From an uncultured Muribaculaceae bacterium (lineage in GTDB: Bacteria > Bacteroidota > Bacteroidia > Bacteroidales > Muribaculaceae), in the NCBI GenBank assembly GCA_934590135.1, contig CAKTOT010000007.1, positions 1 to 41,342 on the forward strand: 41,342 bases of DNA, in the 5' to 3' direction. The stretch's first letter is position 1. Every line of letters begins with the position of its first letter. The notes beneath the pieces are model-generated. The model had not been told where the DNA came from. It searched no databases and saw only the letters and a list, made by a program, of their open reading frames with translations. Of the stretch, positions 1 through 8,975 are shown piece after piece. The position numbers were made by a program, and so were the translations under genes.

Positions 1-216
1 GTGTATGCTTATCGCCACGATGTTTTACGCCGCCTTGCTTCTCTTCCTCAATCTACTCTGGAATGTGCCGAATCACTGGAACAGCTACGATGGCTGCAAA
101 ACGGATATACTATAGCTATTGCATATACCAATGCTATAACTATCGGTATAGACACCCCAGAGGATTTAGAGGCCGCACGCCTTTTCCTGGAACATAATCC
201 CGAAGCCGATGTTTGA
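1..216 (+). CDS. kdsB: 3-deoxy-manno-octulosonate cytidylyltransferase, C-terminal part
   Basis: This is the last 71 residues of CMP-Kdo synthetase, which activates Kdo with CTP for the lipopolysaccharide inner core in the cytoplasm. The gene is cut by the window start, so the first codon seen (gtg) is probably an internal Val rather than a start. The visible piece carries the family's C-terminal signatures: a YAYR segment, the LEQLRWLQNG stretch that follows ES, and the GIDTPEDLEAAR motif close to the end. It ends at tga 214-216 and overlaps the start of the M16-family gene by 8 bases, so the two are probably co-transcribed. The identification rests on these C-terminal motifs; the nucleotide-binding N-terminus lies outside the window. 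Confidence 0.9.
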   Translation: MYAYRHDVLRRLASLPQSTLECAESLEQLRWLQNGYTIAIAYTNAITIGIDTPEDLEAARLFLEHNPEADV

Positions 217-1486
217 TAGAACGACACCACCACCGGTCCGCGAATTCAACAATCTATCCATCCCGAGCGTCGAAACGATTGAGTTGTGCAAAGGCGTTAC
301 ATTGTGTTTGTACAATCGTCCTAAGTGCGGCATACTACGTGTAGACGTTATCTGGAATGCGGGCGATGCTAATTTGCCTGTCAAAGGTGCGTCATCTTTT
401 GTCGCGACCATGCTACGTGATGGCACTCTGAATCATTCCGGCGAAGATATTGCGCAAATATTAGACTTCAACGGAGTAGCACTCAAGCCGATAGGTAATG
501 CGACATACACCGGAATCGGCATCTTGGGCGAAACCGACAAAGTTTTGGATTTGTTGCCGTTGTTGTCCGAAATGATCATGACTCCGACTTTCCCGGACGA
601 TGCATTTGAGGCACAACACAGGGCACGTCTTGCTAATATGCGTACGGCTTTGACCAAACCTTCGTACATTGCATCATGTCTTTCTGCCGAATTGTCGTAT
701 GGTGCCGACCATCCGTATATGCTTCCCGTGACGCTTGAGCAATGCGAAGCAGTCTCTGTCGAAGATGTTCGTCGTTGCCATCTGGAAGGCATCACTCGTC
801 ACGCGATGCATATATTTGTGACCGGGGACTTGGATTGTGTCGCCGATACGCGTGGCATTGTGGCAAAATTTGCCGAAAGATTAGCGCCGACCTCGATTGA
901 ACCGTTTGAGGTCGTACCGCCATCGCCGCAAGCTCCGCAGACCCGTATAGAGCATCTGCCGCACACTATCCAGAGTGCCATTTGCGCCACCATACCGGCC
1001 ATAGGACGACTACATCCTGACTATGTGGACTTGCGCCATACCGTGATTGCCCTGGGCGGATATTTCGGCAGTAGACTAATGACCAATATTCGCGAACGTA
1101 AAGGGCTTACGTATGGTATAGGTGCAGTCCTTATGGGTGTTCACAAATCCGGCACAATACAGATTTCGGCACAATGCGATATAGGATATACTGATACCGT
1201 TGTGGAGGAAATTCGTAATGAGTTAAGACTACTCACCTCCGATCCTATGAGCGAAGACGAAATGGCGCGATTGCGTCGAGATGTGATGTCGACATTAGCC
1301 ACGACATTGGATACGCCACTATCAATTATGGACTACTATGAAGCGGCTCTTTTAGCCGACATCCCTGATGGATATTACGATGCTCAAGTGCGTAGCATTA
1401 CATCAATGACCCCCGAGCGTTTACGACTAATTGCAACTCGCTATTTACGTCCCGAAGAGTTGCGCATAGCCATCGTCACGACATAA
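209..1486 (+). CDS. M16-family (insulinase-like) protein lacking the zinc-binding motif
   Basis: A 425-residue protein with the two-domain fold pattern of M16 peptidases. The N-terminal half has the usual helix before the active site, a GT turn, and EDIAQIL at the position where the family has its AEEIA stretch. The C-terminal half holds the conserved RERKGLTYGIGA element (Arg and Tyr of the substrate-binding site), near residue 300. The HxxEH zinc motif expected just before MLRDGT (about residues 60-70) is replaced by SFVAT, and the downstream Glu ligand is also absent, so it should not be a peptidase by itself. No signal peptide is visible. The start overlaps the kdsB stop by 8 bases. It may be a non-catalytic partner of another M16 protein, by analogy with mitochondrial processing peptidase subunits; this is inference. 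Related Bacteroidales proteins that I recall also lack the motif. Confidence 0.8.
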   Translation: MFDRTTPPPVREFNNLSIPSVETIELCKGVTLCLYNRPKCGILRVDVIWNAGDANLPVKGASSFVATMLRDGTLNHSGEDIAQILDFNGVALKPIGNATYTGIGILGETDKVLDLLPLLSEMIMTPTFPDDAFEAQHRARLANMRTALTKPSYIASCLSAELSYGADHPYMLPVTLEQCEAVSVEDVRRCHLEGITRHAMHIFVTGDLDCVADTRGIVAKFAERLAPTSIEPFEVVPPSPQAPQTRIEHLPHTIQSAICATIPAIGRLHPDYVDLRHTVIALGGYFGSRLMTNIRERKGLTYGIGAVLMGVHKSGTIQISAQCDIGYTDTVVEEIRNELRLLTSDPMSEDEMARLRRDVMSTLATTLDTPLSIMDYYEAALLADIPDGYYDAQVRSITSMTPERLRLIATRYLRPEELRIAIVTT

Positions 1487-1510
1487 GGAACACTCGCATC
1501 GATATCGAAT

Positions 1511-1554
1511 GGCAGAGGCGGCGTATACATTCATTTGTATACGCCGCCTCTGCC
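1511..1554. terminator. Perfect 19-bp stem-loop between convergent genes
   Basis: Arms GGCAGAGGCGGCGTATACA (1511-1529) and its exact complement (1536-1554) flank a 6-base loop (TTCATT). GTTTTAT follows on the plus strand. It lies between the end of the M16 gene and the end of fbp, so it probably terminates transcription from both sides. Confidence 0.85.
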
Positions 1555-1570
1555 GTTTTATATGTATGTC

Positions 1571-3568
1571 TTAGTGCGAGCGTTCGGCTATATATCCGTT
1601 CTTATAGGCGAACAACAATTCCATAAGCTCGTCTATCTGGCATTGTAATTCGTCGCCTTTATCCGTATCGCGCACTCGCATACGATGGGCGCTCAGTTCT
1701 ACAATCTGATTGGTGGAGACGATGTCTGTACCATTGACGATGGCGTTCTCGGCGGAAGTGAAAGGTTCGTGTTGTACCAATTCAAATCCACGGCTATGAA
1801 ACACAAGTGTGTAGCCTGCAATACCGGTAGTGTTATGATATGCCTTGGCAAATCCGCCGTCAATCACCATCAAGCGTCCGTTGGCGCGTATCGGGCTTTC
1901 ACCGCGACTGGCTCTTACAGGTACGTGTCCATTGATGATATGACGATGTTCGCCTTTCACCTTGAACTCATCGAGGATTTTGTCGCATACATCTATACGA
2001 TCTCGCAAGGTATAGTAATTCCCTTTTGTCTCGGCATGTGTGGCTTTATCTTCTATAAAATAGCGCTCGAAAGTCGCCATTTTGGACTTATCGAAGAGCG
2101 GTGAATCGGGTCCGCACCATAGGTACCAAAAGAAATCTATAGCATAATCGCGTTCGTCTTGAGGAAGATCTGTGTTGAATGCAGCACGCATCATTCGATT
2201 GACTTTATTGAGTAGATGACGCCCACTGTACTTCTCGCCTTCAATCTCTACTTCTTTGAATGTCGCATCGGCATTTAACGGCAGCGATGCATGAAACAGC
2301 AAATTGCCGTTGTACACACCGTAAAGGGCTCCATGCGACAGCAGTACTCCGATATGCTGTTGAAGTTTTTCGCTTACCATGAACGAGTGCTGCAATTTAT
2401 GCATAAGATCGGCCTCCTCGGGCGTCAGCATATAGGGATTGGCCGGGTCTATGGTCGGAAAGTTGCGATCTCGCAATGGATATTCTATGCCATCGATAGT
2501 AACCACACCTCGGCCGGTATCTATTCCGCGTAATACTTTGCGATTATCCATATTCCATTCGGGATGACGGTCAATGATATGCCCCTCGATTTTGAATTGG
2601 ATAATGCTTATAGCCTTGTGCATACGTGCAAGTATACGCCGCGTCTTCTCGGTATGTGCAGCATCGTCATCCATAATTGTGGGCGTAAAGTATGTACATG
2701 GGTCTTCGCCATACATTTCGATAGCAAAAGTCACAAGCGGCACAAGGTTGATACCATATCCTTCTTCGAGCGTTGCCATATTTGCATACCTTAACGAAAG
2801 GCGCAGGACATTCGCAATACATCCCATATTGCCGGCGGCCGCACCCATCCATAGCGCATCATGGTTACCCCATTGTATGTCAAAGTTCGGATAGTCGCTA
2901 AGCATCTCCATTATCAGGTGTGCACCAGGACCGCGGTCAAATATATCACCGAGTATATGCAACTGATCTATACTTAATCGCTGTATGACATTGCACATTG
3001 TGACGATAAATTCATCTGCCTGACCGGTGAGAATGATGGTTTCGACAATTCGATTGAAATATGCTTGCTTCTTAATATCATCCGGGGTCTCGTGTAATAG
3101 CTCCTCAATTATATACGAGAATGCCTTGGGTAAGGCCTTGCGAACCTTTGAACGTGTATACTTAGACGAAACAGAACGCAAGACCTTGACCAATTGGTTT
3201 AGTGTGATTTGATAGAAGTTGGAAATGTCATCCTCTTTGTCCTTAATGATTTCAAGCTTAGGCCGCGGATAGTATATCAGCGTACATAGATCCTTGATTT
3301 CACTATCGCGCAGTGTCGAGCCAAAAATCTCACGCACTTTGCGCTTGATATTACCCGAGGCATTCTTTAGGATATGGCGAAAAGCCTCATACTCGCCGTG
3401 TATATCGGCGACGAAGTGTTCCGTACCTTTGGGTAGATTGAGTATGGCTTCGAGATTTATAATCTCGGTACTTGCCGCACTTATGGTGGGAAAACTCTGC
3501 GCGAGAAGTTCCAATATGCGGCGATCGCGTTCTATTTCGGCAACTTTATATTTCTGTGTATTGACCAT
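1571..3568 (-). CDS. fbp: Fructose-1,6-bisphosphatase, class III
   Basis: This enzyme hydrolyses fructose-1,6-bisphosphate to fructose-6-phosphate in gluconeogenesis. It is the long class III type (665 residues here) found in Firmicutes and Bacteroidetes. Metallophosphatase motifs are visible in order: DIHGEYEAF near the N-terminus, GDIFDRGPGAH, WGNHDALWMGAAAG, and INGHVPV towards the C-terminus. The frame stays open to a TTG at 3601, but I chose the ATG at 3568: it puts the conserved LLAQSFPTI...TEIINLEAILNLPKGTEHF region near the N-terminus as in relatives, and leaves an 80-base leader from the promoter at 3656-3687. The gene is monocistronic, convergent with the M16 gene (shared terminator) and divergent from the methyltransferase. 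Confidence in function is high and in the start moderate. Confidence 0.93.
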   Translation of the reverse strand: MVNTQKYKVAEIERDRRILELLAQSFPTISAASTEIINLEAILNLPKGTEHFVADIHGEYEAFRHILKNASGNIKRKVREIFGSTLRDSEIKDLCTLIYYPRPKLEIIKDKEDDISNFYQITLNQLVKVLRSVSSKYTRSKVRKALPKAFSYIIEELLHETPDDIKKQAYFNRIVETIILTGQADEFIVTMCNVIQRLSIDQLHILGDIFDRGPGAHLIMEMLSDYPNFDIQWGNHDALWMGAAAGNMGCIANVLRLSLRYANMATLEEGYGINLVPLVTFAIEMYGEDPCTYFTPTIMDDDAAHTEKTRRILARMHKAISIIQFKIEGHIIDRHPEWNMDNRKVLRGIDTGRGVVTIDGIEYPLRDRNFPTIDPANPYMLTPEEADLMHKLQHSFMVSEKLQQHIGVLLSHGALYGVYNGNLLFHASLPLNADATFKEVEIEGEKYSGRHLLNKVNRMMRAAFNTDLPQDERDYAIDFFWYLWCGPDSPLFDKSKMATFERYFIEDKATHAETKGNYYTLRDRIDVCDKILDEFKVKGEHRHIINGHVPVRASRGESPIRANGRLMVIDGGFAKAYHNTTGIAGYTLVFHSRGFELVQHEPFTSAENAIVNGTDIVSTNQIVELSAHRMRVRDTDKGDELQCQIDELMELLFAYKNGYIAERSH

Positions 3569-3655
3569 ACAGGTAAGTGCTTTCAGAGGTTTTTTATTCA
3601 ATGTCGTTGTACATCACCAGACCTGCCGTAGGCAAGCCGTACACTTTTGGATGCA

Positions 3656-3687
3656 CAAATTTACGCAATTTGTGGCGAAACATCAAA
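3656..3687 (-). promoter_or_regulatory. Bacteroidetes-type promoter for fbp
   Basis: On the minus strand it reads TTTG (3687-3684), then exactly 20 bases, then TAAATTTG (3663-3656). This is a full match to the -33 TTTG / -7 TAnnTTTG consensus of the Bacteroidetes primary sigma factor. It lies about 90 bases upstream of the ATG at 3568 and supports that start. Confidence 0.75.
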
Positions 3688-3727
3688 TATCGAGTGCGTG
3701 GAAGGTCGCTTTCTCGCAATTTATATC

Positions 3728-3735
3728 TAATTTTG
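3728..3735 (+). promoter_or_regulatory. -7 element (TAATTTTG) for the methyltransferase
   Basis: TAATTTTG matches TAnnTTTG and lies 25 bases before the ATG at 3760. No clear TTTG is seen 19-21 bases upstream, so this is only half a promoter by sequence. Its position favours the ATG at 3760 over the upstream start at 3577. Confidence 0.45.
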
Positions 3736-3759
3736 CTGCGCATTAATGCGGGTTACGAT

Positions 3760-4962
3760 ATGACATACAATTCTGAGGAGTTCTGGAGTTTTGTGAACGC
3801 ACATATCACTGATGATGTGTCTACACTACGGCTTCGCAATCATGGCGATGCGGATCTGTCGTACGCAATCACGCAGATAGAGTGTCGTCAGCGTTTTGGT
3901 AAAAAACTGTCACAGACTCTTCGAGAGTATCCGCGCTTACTGTTTGCCAACGAATTATGCGGCGAGCAAAGCACATCTGACGACCTTGCCCGTGTGCATA
4001 CCGCGTTGTTGCCCCAAGGTTGCACCGTCACTGATCTGACTGCCGGACTGGGTATCGACGCAATGCACGCAGCCGTCGCAGGACATGCAATGACGGCATG
4101 CGAGCGCGATGAAGCACTCGCCAAAGCCTTATGCCGTAATGCCGCCGGGCGTGGATTGGAGTTGTTGCGAGTGCTACATGGCGACAGCGTGGAGATGCTA
4201 CGTGACGGCGCATTACACGGCGAAGTGGCATTTATCGATCCGGCACGTCGCGGCGAGGACGGCCGACGGCTTTTTGGATTGGCGGATTGTTCGCCGAATG
4301 TAGTTGCAATGCTTCCCGATTTTCGCCGCAATTTCAAGATGCTAATAATCAAGGCTTCGCCTATGATTGATATTCGTGGCGGAATGGTCGATACACTGGA
4401 ATGTGTAACGGATATCTATGTAATCGGAACAGCTACGCAGTGCCGCGAATTGGTGGCCGTATGCGACCTGAAAACGTCTAATGTGGCTACGGGGACTCAA
4501 CGCATACATGCTCTGACGCTCTTGGCAGATGGAGAATCGGATTTTTCGTTCACCATGTCGGAGGAATCCGGGGCACAACCGCCGTTTCGTACACCTGTAG
4601 CAGGCGATGTCGTTTACGAGCCCTACCCTTCGGTGATGAAAAGTGGAGGCTACCGAACATTGGCACATCGTTACGGAACATCTAAAGTCGCCGCAGATAC
4701 TCACCTGTATGTACACGATGGTACAACCCCTGGGTTTCCAGGACAAGCATGGAGAGTTCTTGAGGTATTACCATGGCAGTCTCGTGTGCTAAAACGTTTC
4801 AAAAGCCGTTATCCTAAGATTTCGGTAGCGGTACGCAATTTTGATATGGCGGCTGCAACTTTGCAGTCTCGGCTGGGAGTTAAGGAGGGCGATGGTCGAC
4901 TTAAATTGATAGCCGTTACCGCTGCAGATGGTGCAAAGATGCTGCTCGTTTTGGAACGATAG
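3760..4962 (+). CDS. Class I SAM-dependent methyltransferase with THUMP-like domain
   Basis: A 400-residue cytoplasmic protein. A Rossmann methyltransferase core is visible: motif I TDLTAGLGIDAMHAA (about residues 90-104) binds S-adenosylmethionine, and IDPARRGEDGRRLF (about 160-175) is the acidic motif IV region with a DPAR catalytic-type loop. The C-terminal third matches the THUMP-like and ferredoxin-like arrangement of the Porphyromonas PG_1098 family, as I recall it. The likely substrate is RNA, because of the THUMP-like region, but the target is not known to me. The frame extends upstream to 3577, but that extension overlaps the fbp promoter and reads as non-coding, so I placed the start at the ATG 3760. 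It is convergent with smpB, with 53 bases between the two stops. Confidence 0.85.
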   Translation: MTYNSEEFWSFVNAHITDDVSTLRLRNHGDADLSYAITQIECRQRFGKKLSQTLREYPRLLFANELCGEQSTSDDLARVHTALLPQGCTVTDLTAGLGIDAMHAAVAGHAMTACERDEALAKALCRNAAGRGLELLRVLHGDSVEMLRDGALHGEVAFIDPARRGEDGRRLFGLADCSPNVVAMLPDFRRNFKMLIIKASPMIDIRGGMVDTLECVTDIYVIGTATQCRELVAVCDLKTSNVATGTQRIHALTLLADGESDFSFTMSEESGAQPPFRTPVAGDVVYEPYPSVMKSGGYRTLAHRYGTSKVAADTHLYVHDGTTPGFPGQAWRVLEVLPWQSRVLKRFKSRYPKISVAVRNFDMAAATLQSRLGVKEGDGRLKLIAVTAADGAKMLLVLER

Positions 4963-5015
4963 TCTAAACGTATATCACATTATGCGTAACGAAGATAGCG
5001 TTTTGTGAAAACACT

Positions 5016-5477
5016 TCAACGCTTCTGCATTACACGTGCAAGGGCGCGTTTGTCTTCGCGTTCGCGTATGGCCTGACGCTTGTCATACTGATGCTTACCG
5101 CGAGCAATAGCTATCACCAATTTAGCATAACCGCGACTTCCAACAAATAATCTGAGCGGAACTATGGTGATACCTGCTTCTTTATTGGCCTTTTCGAGCC
5201 GTTGGATCTCTCGGCGCGTAAGCAATAGCTTGCGGTCGCGACGATCGCTCGGATTGTTGTATGTGCCGTAAAAGTACGGCGCTATATACATTTCTTTTAC
5301 CCAAACTTCGCCGTTGACGACATAGCAATACGTGTCCACGAGACTGGCTTTGCCAAGACGGATTGACTTGATTTCAGTACCGGTAAGCACTATCCCGGCG
5401 GTCATAGTTTCTTCGATGGAGTAATCGAAGGTGGCACGACGGTTTTTTATATTGACTTCTTTAAGTGTGGTTTTCAT
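5016..5477 (-). CDS. smpB: SsrA-binding protein SmpB
   Basis: SmpB binds the tRNA-like part of tmRNA and delivers it to stalled ribosomes for trans-translation. The 153-residue length is normal. Family features seen: NIKNRRATFDYSIEET at the N-terminus, GIVLTGTEIKSIR (residues 29-41), YIAPYFYGTYNNP, and the basic tail GKHQYDKRQAIRERE, which contacts the decoding centre. It lies 6 bases downstream of the Yip1-like gene and is probably co-transcribed with it from the promoter at 6063-6095. The tmRNA gene itself is not in this window. Confidence 0.96.
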   Translation of the reverse strand: MKTTLKEVNIKNRRATFDYSIEETMTAGIVLTGTEIKSIRLGKASLVDTYCYVVNGEVWVKEMYIAPYFYGTYNNPSDRRDRKLLLTRREIQRLEKANKEAGITIVPLRLFVGSRGYAKLVIAIARGKHQYDKRQAIREREDKRALARVMQKR

Positions 5478-5483
5478 TTGCTT

Positions 5484-6035
5484 TTATCCTAAGATGAGAG
5501 AGAATAGTACATCAAGCAATATCTTTGGGACGATGAGCGCTCCTGTTGCCATTGCCGTAAAACCTAATTCTTTTTCGGCTGCTATATCCAGATATCGGCT
5601 GCTTTTCCATATCACGATGATGACGAAGCCTAACAAGAGATACACAAGCACGGTTTGCACGGGAAGGACGTTGCCTACAATCTGTATTATGCCGAGTATT
5701 CCGATGATATACGCCGCTAAGGTATCGGTTTTGAATACATTTAGTTTTCCGGTATCTACAAATCTTGCGGTGAAGGTTTCCAAACCCAGTTTACCGATAA
5801 AGAAAGACAGAAATAGAGACACAAACACTGCAATTGAATGCTGCAACAACGTCACAAGTTCGAACTGAACCGCATATATGCCTTGAACAAAATATGTCAC
5901 CGACGCAAGGCCTAAGAGCGGATATAGCCCGCGTGAGGCGATAAATTCCGGCGCAAGGCCGTCGCGTGACACTTCTTCCCACCCATGCAATGGCGAGAGC
6001 AATAGTTGCAGAATATTTTTCAAAAAATGCCGCAT
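5484..6035 (-). CDS. Yip1-family integral membrane protein
   Basis: A 183-residue hydrophobic protein with about five predicted membrane segments, at roughly residues 35-55, 65-90, 105-125, 128-148 and 160-180. The N-terminal stretch (LLLSPLHGWEEV) resembles the short amphipathic lead-in of bacterial Yip1/DUF1282-type proteins. No catalytic motif is visible, and the function of bacterial Yip1 proteins is poorly known. It is the first gene of a two-gene unit with smpB (6-base gap), and a good minus-strand promoter lies 28 bases upstream of its ATG. The pairing with smpB may be positional only. Assignment to Yip1 is by overall pattern and my recollection of Bacteroidales smpB neighbours. Confidence 0.7.
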   Translation of the reverse strand: MRHFLKNILQLLLSPLHGWEEVSRDGLAPEFIASRGLYPLLGLASVTYFVQGIYAVQFELVTLLQHSIAVFVSLFLSFFIGKLGLETFTARFVDTGKLNVFKTDTLAAYIIGILGIIQIVGNVLPVQTVLVYLLLGFVIIVIWKSSRYLDIAAEKELGFTAMATGALIVPKILLDVLFSLILG

Positions 6036-6062
6036 GACTTAGTCTTATTTCTATTTGTGGTA

Positions 6063-6095
6063 CAAAGTTACGCTTTTCTATTGGATTTTGACAAT
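6063..6095 (-). promoter_or_regulatory. Promoter for the Yip1-like gene and smpB
   Basis: On the minus strand it reads ATTG (6095-6092), 21 bases, then TAACTTTG (6070-6063). This is a good match to the Bacteroidetes -33/-7 consensus. The -7 ends 27 bases before the ATG at 6035. Confidence 0.65.
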
Positions 6096-6137
6096 CGTAG
6101 TTGGCCTCGTATGCGTAGTCTCCACGTAAAACGTTAC

Positions 6138-8975
6138 TTATATGCCTAATTTGTTTTGCAAATACCGACCGGTATAACTTTGCGGACATTTGCAAATATC
6201 TTCGGGCGTCCCGACGGCAACGACATATCCGCCTTTCTCGCCGCCCTCCGGACCGATGTCTATCACGTAGTCTGCGCACTTTATGACGTCCATATTATGC
6301 TCAATAATGAGTACTGTATGTCCGTGAGCTATCAGACGTTCGAACGAATCCATCAGTGTGTGTATGTCGTGGAAATGAAGTCCTGTTGTCGGCTCGTCAA
6401 AAATAAACATTGTCGGACGTGGCTTTTCTTGCGATAGAAAGTATGCAAGTTTCACGCGCTGGTTTTCGCCTCCGCTGAGCAATGATGACGGTTGCCCGAG
6501 TTTGATGTATCCTAAGCCGACATCTTTGAGCGGTTGCAAGCGCAAACAGATACGCTGTGCTGTAGGATCATTATCATTGCCGAAGAATTCTATAGCTTCA
6601 TCCACGGTCATTGCAAGTATCTCATCAATTGCCTTTCCGCGATACTGAACCTCGAGTATCTCAGGCTTAAACCTACGTCCATGACAGCTTTCGCATTCGA
6701 TGGTAATGTCGGACATAAATTGCATCTCGATTGTAATAGTGCCTTCGCCCTTACATTCATCGCAACGTCCGCCATCGGCATTAAATGAGAAATGGGCAGG
6801 CGTATAGCCCATTTGTCGCGACAACTGCTGGTCCGCATACAGCCGACGTATTTCGTCATAAGCCTTGAGGTATGTCGCCGGATTTGAACGCGATGATTTA
6901 CCTATGGGATTTTGGTCGACAAATTCAACGGCCTGGATGCGGCCTAAATCTCCTGTAAGCTCGTCAAACTTGCCCGGAGCATCGCACACTTCGTCAAAAC
7001 GTCGTTTGAGAGCACGATATAGAATATCGCGCACAAGTGTTGACTTGCCCGATCCGCTAACACCGGTGACGACGGTGATTATTCCCAGCGGGAAGGACAC
7101 ATCAATATCTTTAAGGTTGTGTTGGCGAGCGCCCTTTACCATAATTGCAGCATTACTCTTGCGTCTGCGCTTAGGCACGGGTATGCTGCGAGTGCCGCAA
7201 AGATAGTCTGCCGTATAAGACTTACCAACGACATCGGGCAACTGTGACGGCGTCCCGCTAAACACTATTGTTCCGCCATGTTGTCCGGCATTCGGGCCCA
7301 CATCAATGATGTAATCGGCTGCACGCATAATATCTTCATCGTGTTCGACAACAACCACGGTATTGCCTATGCGTTGAAGTCGACGGAGGACATCTATCAG
7401 GCGTTGGGTGTCTCGCGAATGAAGTCCTATGGACGGTTCGTCTAGTATATATAGCGAGCCTACAAGGCTGCTACCGAGCGATGTCGCAAGATTTATGCGC
7501 TGGCTTTCACCGCCACTGAGACTATTACTCAGACGATCAAGCGTAAGATACCCCAGGCCTACATCATCCAAGAATGCAAGGCGATTGTTGATTTCAGTAA
7601 GCAGACGAGCTGCTATTTCGCTGTCGTGTCCGTCAAGCATTAGGTTCTTGAACCATTGGCGTAAATCGGAGACTGTCATTGACACTATCGAGGATATATC
7701 CTTACCTCCTACTCGCACATATGTAGCCTCCGGGCGCAATCGCGACCCATGGCACACCGGGCACACGGTCTTGCCTCGAAAGCGTGCCAACAAAACTCGA
7801 TATTGAATCTTATGCTGTTGTGTCTCGACCCACTTAAAAAAACCATTAATTCCGAGCCATACCGTATTGCCTTCCCAAAGAAGTTTTTTCTGCTCGGTAG
7901 TAAGCTCGCGATACGGACGATGTATCGGAAATGACGTATGTGCCGCCATGTGTATGAAATCTCGCTTCCATTGGCTCATAACTTCACCTCGCCAGCACAC
8001 CACTGCATCTTCGTATATTGATAACGACTGATTAGGGACGACAAGGTCTTCGCTGATACCCATAGTGCGTCCGAAGCCCTCGCAACGGGGACATGCCCCG
8101 TAAGGGTTATTGAAATTGAACATTTGTTCGGACGGCCTGATAAAAGTGATGCCGTCAGCTTCGAAACGTTTCGAAAATTCGTGCCGCCGTATTGCGCCAT
8201 CCGTCCAGACGACCAAAGTCATCTTGTCATGTCCTTCAAAGAAGGCTGCTTCAACCGATTCGGTCAACCGCGATAGGCTGTCTTTTTCTTCCGTATCAGC
8301 CGTCAGTCGGTCTATTAGCAGGTCATAGCCGTCAAGACCGGTCGGACATTTGTCTTTATCGGTAAGCATTTGTTCAATTGAAACAAACGTCCCGTCTTTT
8401 GCAAGCAGACGTGTATACCCGCCTTTAAGGTATACATCAAGCTGCGTTGCCGATGTCCGACCTTCAGGCATCGTGATTGGTGCAACAATTGCAATACGCG
8501 TCCCTTTCGGATAGGAACGGACACATTCTACAACATCGCCGACATCATGATAACGTACTTCCAGTCCTGTCACCGGCGAATATGTACGGCCTATGCGTGC
8601 ATATAATAGGCGTATGTAATCGTATATTTCGGTGGAAGTACCCACGGTACTACGCGGGTTACGCGTATTTACTCGTTGCTCGATAGCTATGGCCGGCGGC
8701 AGGCCGCGGATGCCGTCGCATTCGGGCTTGGACATTCGTCCGAGAAATTGGCGTGCATAAGCGCTAAGGCTCTCGACATAACGTCGCTGGCCCTCGGCAT
8801 ACAATGTGTCGAAAGCCAATGAGGATTTTCCCGAACCGCTAAGTCCGGTTACGACTACAAGCCGGTTACGAGGGACATCCACGCTGACATTACGCAGGTT
8901 GTTGACTCGTGCACCGCGTATACTTATATTTGCACGTGCAGTACTTTGCGCGGATTTGTCGTTGTCCATTTGCAT
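6138..8975 (-). CDS. uvrA: Excinuclease ABC subunit A (UvrA)
   Basis: UvrA is the damage-sensing ATPase dimer of nucleotide excision repair and loads UvrB on lesions. The 945-residue length is typical. Seen in order: Walker A GLSGSGKSS (44-52), the QRRYVESLSAYARQFL segment, UvrB-contact and zinc regions (CPRC, CPVCHGSRLRPE), signature LSGGESQR, LDEPSIGLH (Walker B), second Walker A GVSGSGKST (about 637), zinc module CDEC...CESC with the damage-recognition loop between the pairs, and second signature LSGGENQR with FDEPTTGLHF. An upstream TTG at 8978 is in frame, but the ATG at 8975 forms a TGATG overlap with the lon stop, so I chose that. Translational coupling to lon is likely. Confidence 0.96.
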   Translation of the reverse strand: MQMDNDKSAQSTARANISIRGARVNNLRNVSVDVPRNRLVVVTGLSGSGKSSLAFDTLYAEGQRRYVESLSAYARQFLGRMSKPECDGIRGLPPAIAIEQRVNTRNPRSTVGTSTEIYDYIRLLYARIGRTYSPVTGLEVRYHDVGDVVECVRSYPKGTRIAIVAPITMPEGRTSATQLDVYLKGGYTRLLAKDGTFVSIEQMLTDKDKCPTGLDGYDLLIDRLTADTEEKDSLSRLTESVEAAFFEGHDKMTLVVWTDGAIRRHEFSKRFEADGITFIRPSEQMFNFNNPYGACPRCEGFGRTMGISEDLVVPNQSLSIYEDAVVCWRGEVMSQWKRDFIHMAAHTSFPIHRPYRELTTEQKKLLWEGNTVWLGINGFFKWVETQQHKIQYRVLLARFRGKTVCPVCHGSRLRPEATYVRVGGKDISSIVSMTVSDLRQWFKNLMLDGHDSEIAARLLTEINNRLAFLDDVGLGYLTLDRLSNSLSGGESQRINLATSLGSSLVGSLYILDEPSIGLHSRDTQRLIDVLRRLQRIGNTVVVVEHDEDIMRAADYIIDVGPNAGQHGGTIVFSGTPSQLPDVVGKSYTADYLCGTRSIPVPKRRRKSNAAIMVKGARQHNLKDIDVSFPLGIITVVTGVSGSGKSTLVRDILYRALKRRFDEVCDAPGKFDELTGDLGRIQAVEFVDQNPIGKSSRSNPATYLKAYDEIRRLYADQQLSRQMGYTPAHFSFNADGGRCDECKGEGTITIEMQFMSDITIECESCHGRRFKPEILEVQYRGKAIDEILAMTVDEAIEFFGNDNDPTAQRICLRLQPLKDVGLGYIKLGQPSSLLSGGENQRVKLAYFLSQEKPRPTMFIFDEPTTGLHFHDIHTLMDSFERLIAHGHTVLIIEHNMDVIKCADYVIDIGPEGGEKGGYVVAVGTPEDICKCPQSYTGRYLQNKLGI

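Noticed and set aside
3577..3759. Upstream extension of the methyltransferase
   Set aside because: It overlaps the fbp promoter and lacks family sequence; the ATG at 3760 has its own -7 element.
4997..5023. Possible stem-loop between the methyltransferase and smpB
   Set aside because: Only AGCGTT/AACGCT and GTG/CAC pair, with unpaired bases between, and it runs into the smpB stop; too weak to call a terminator.
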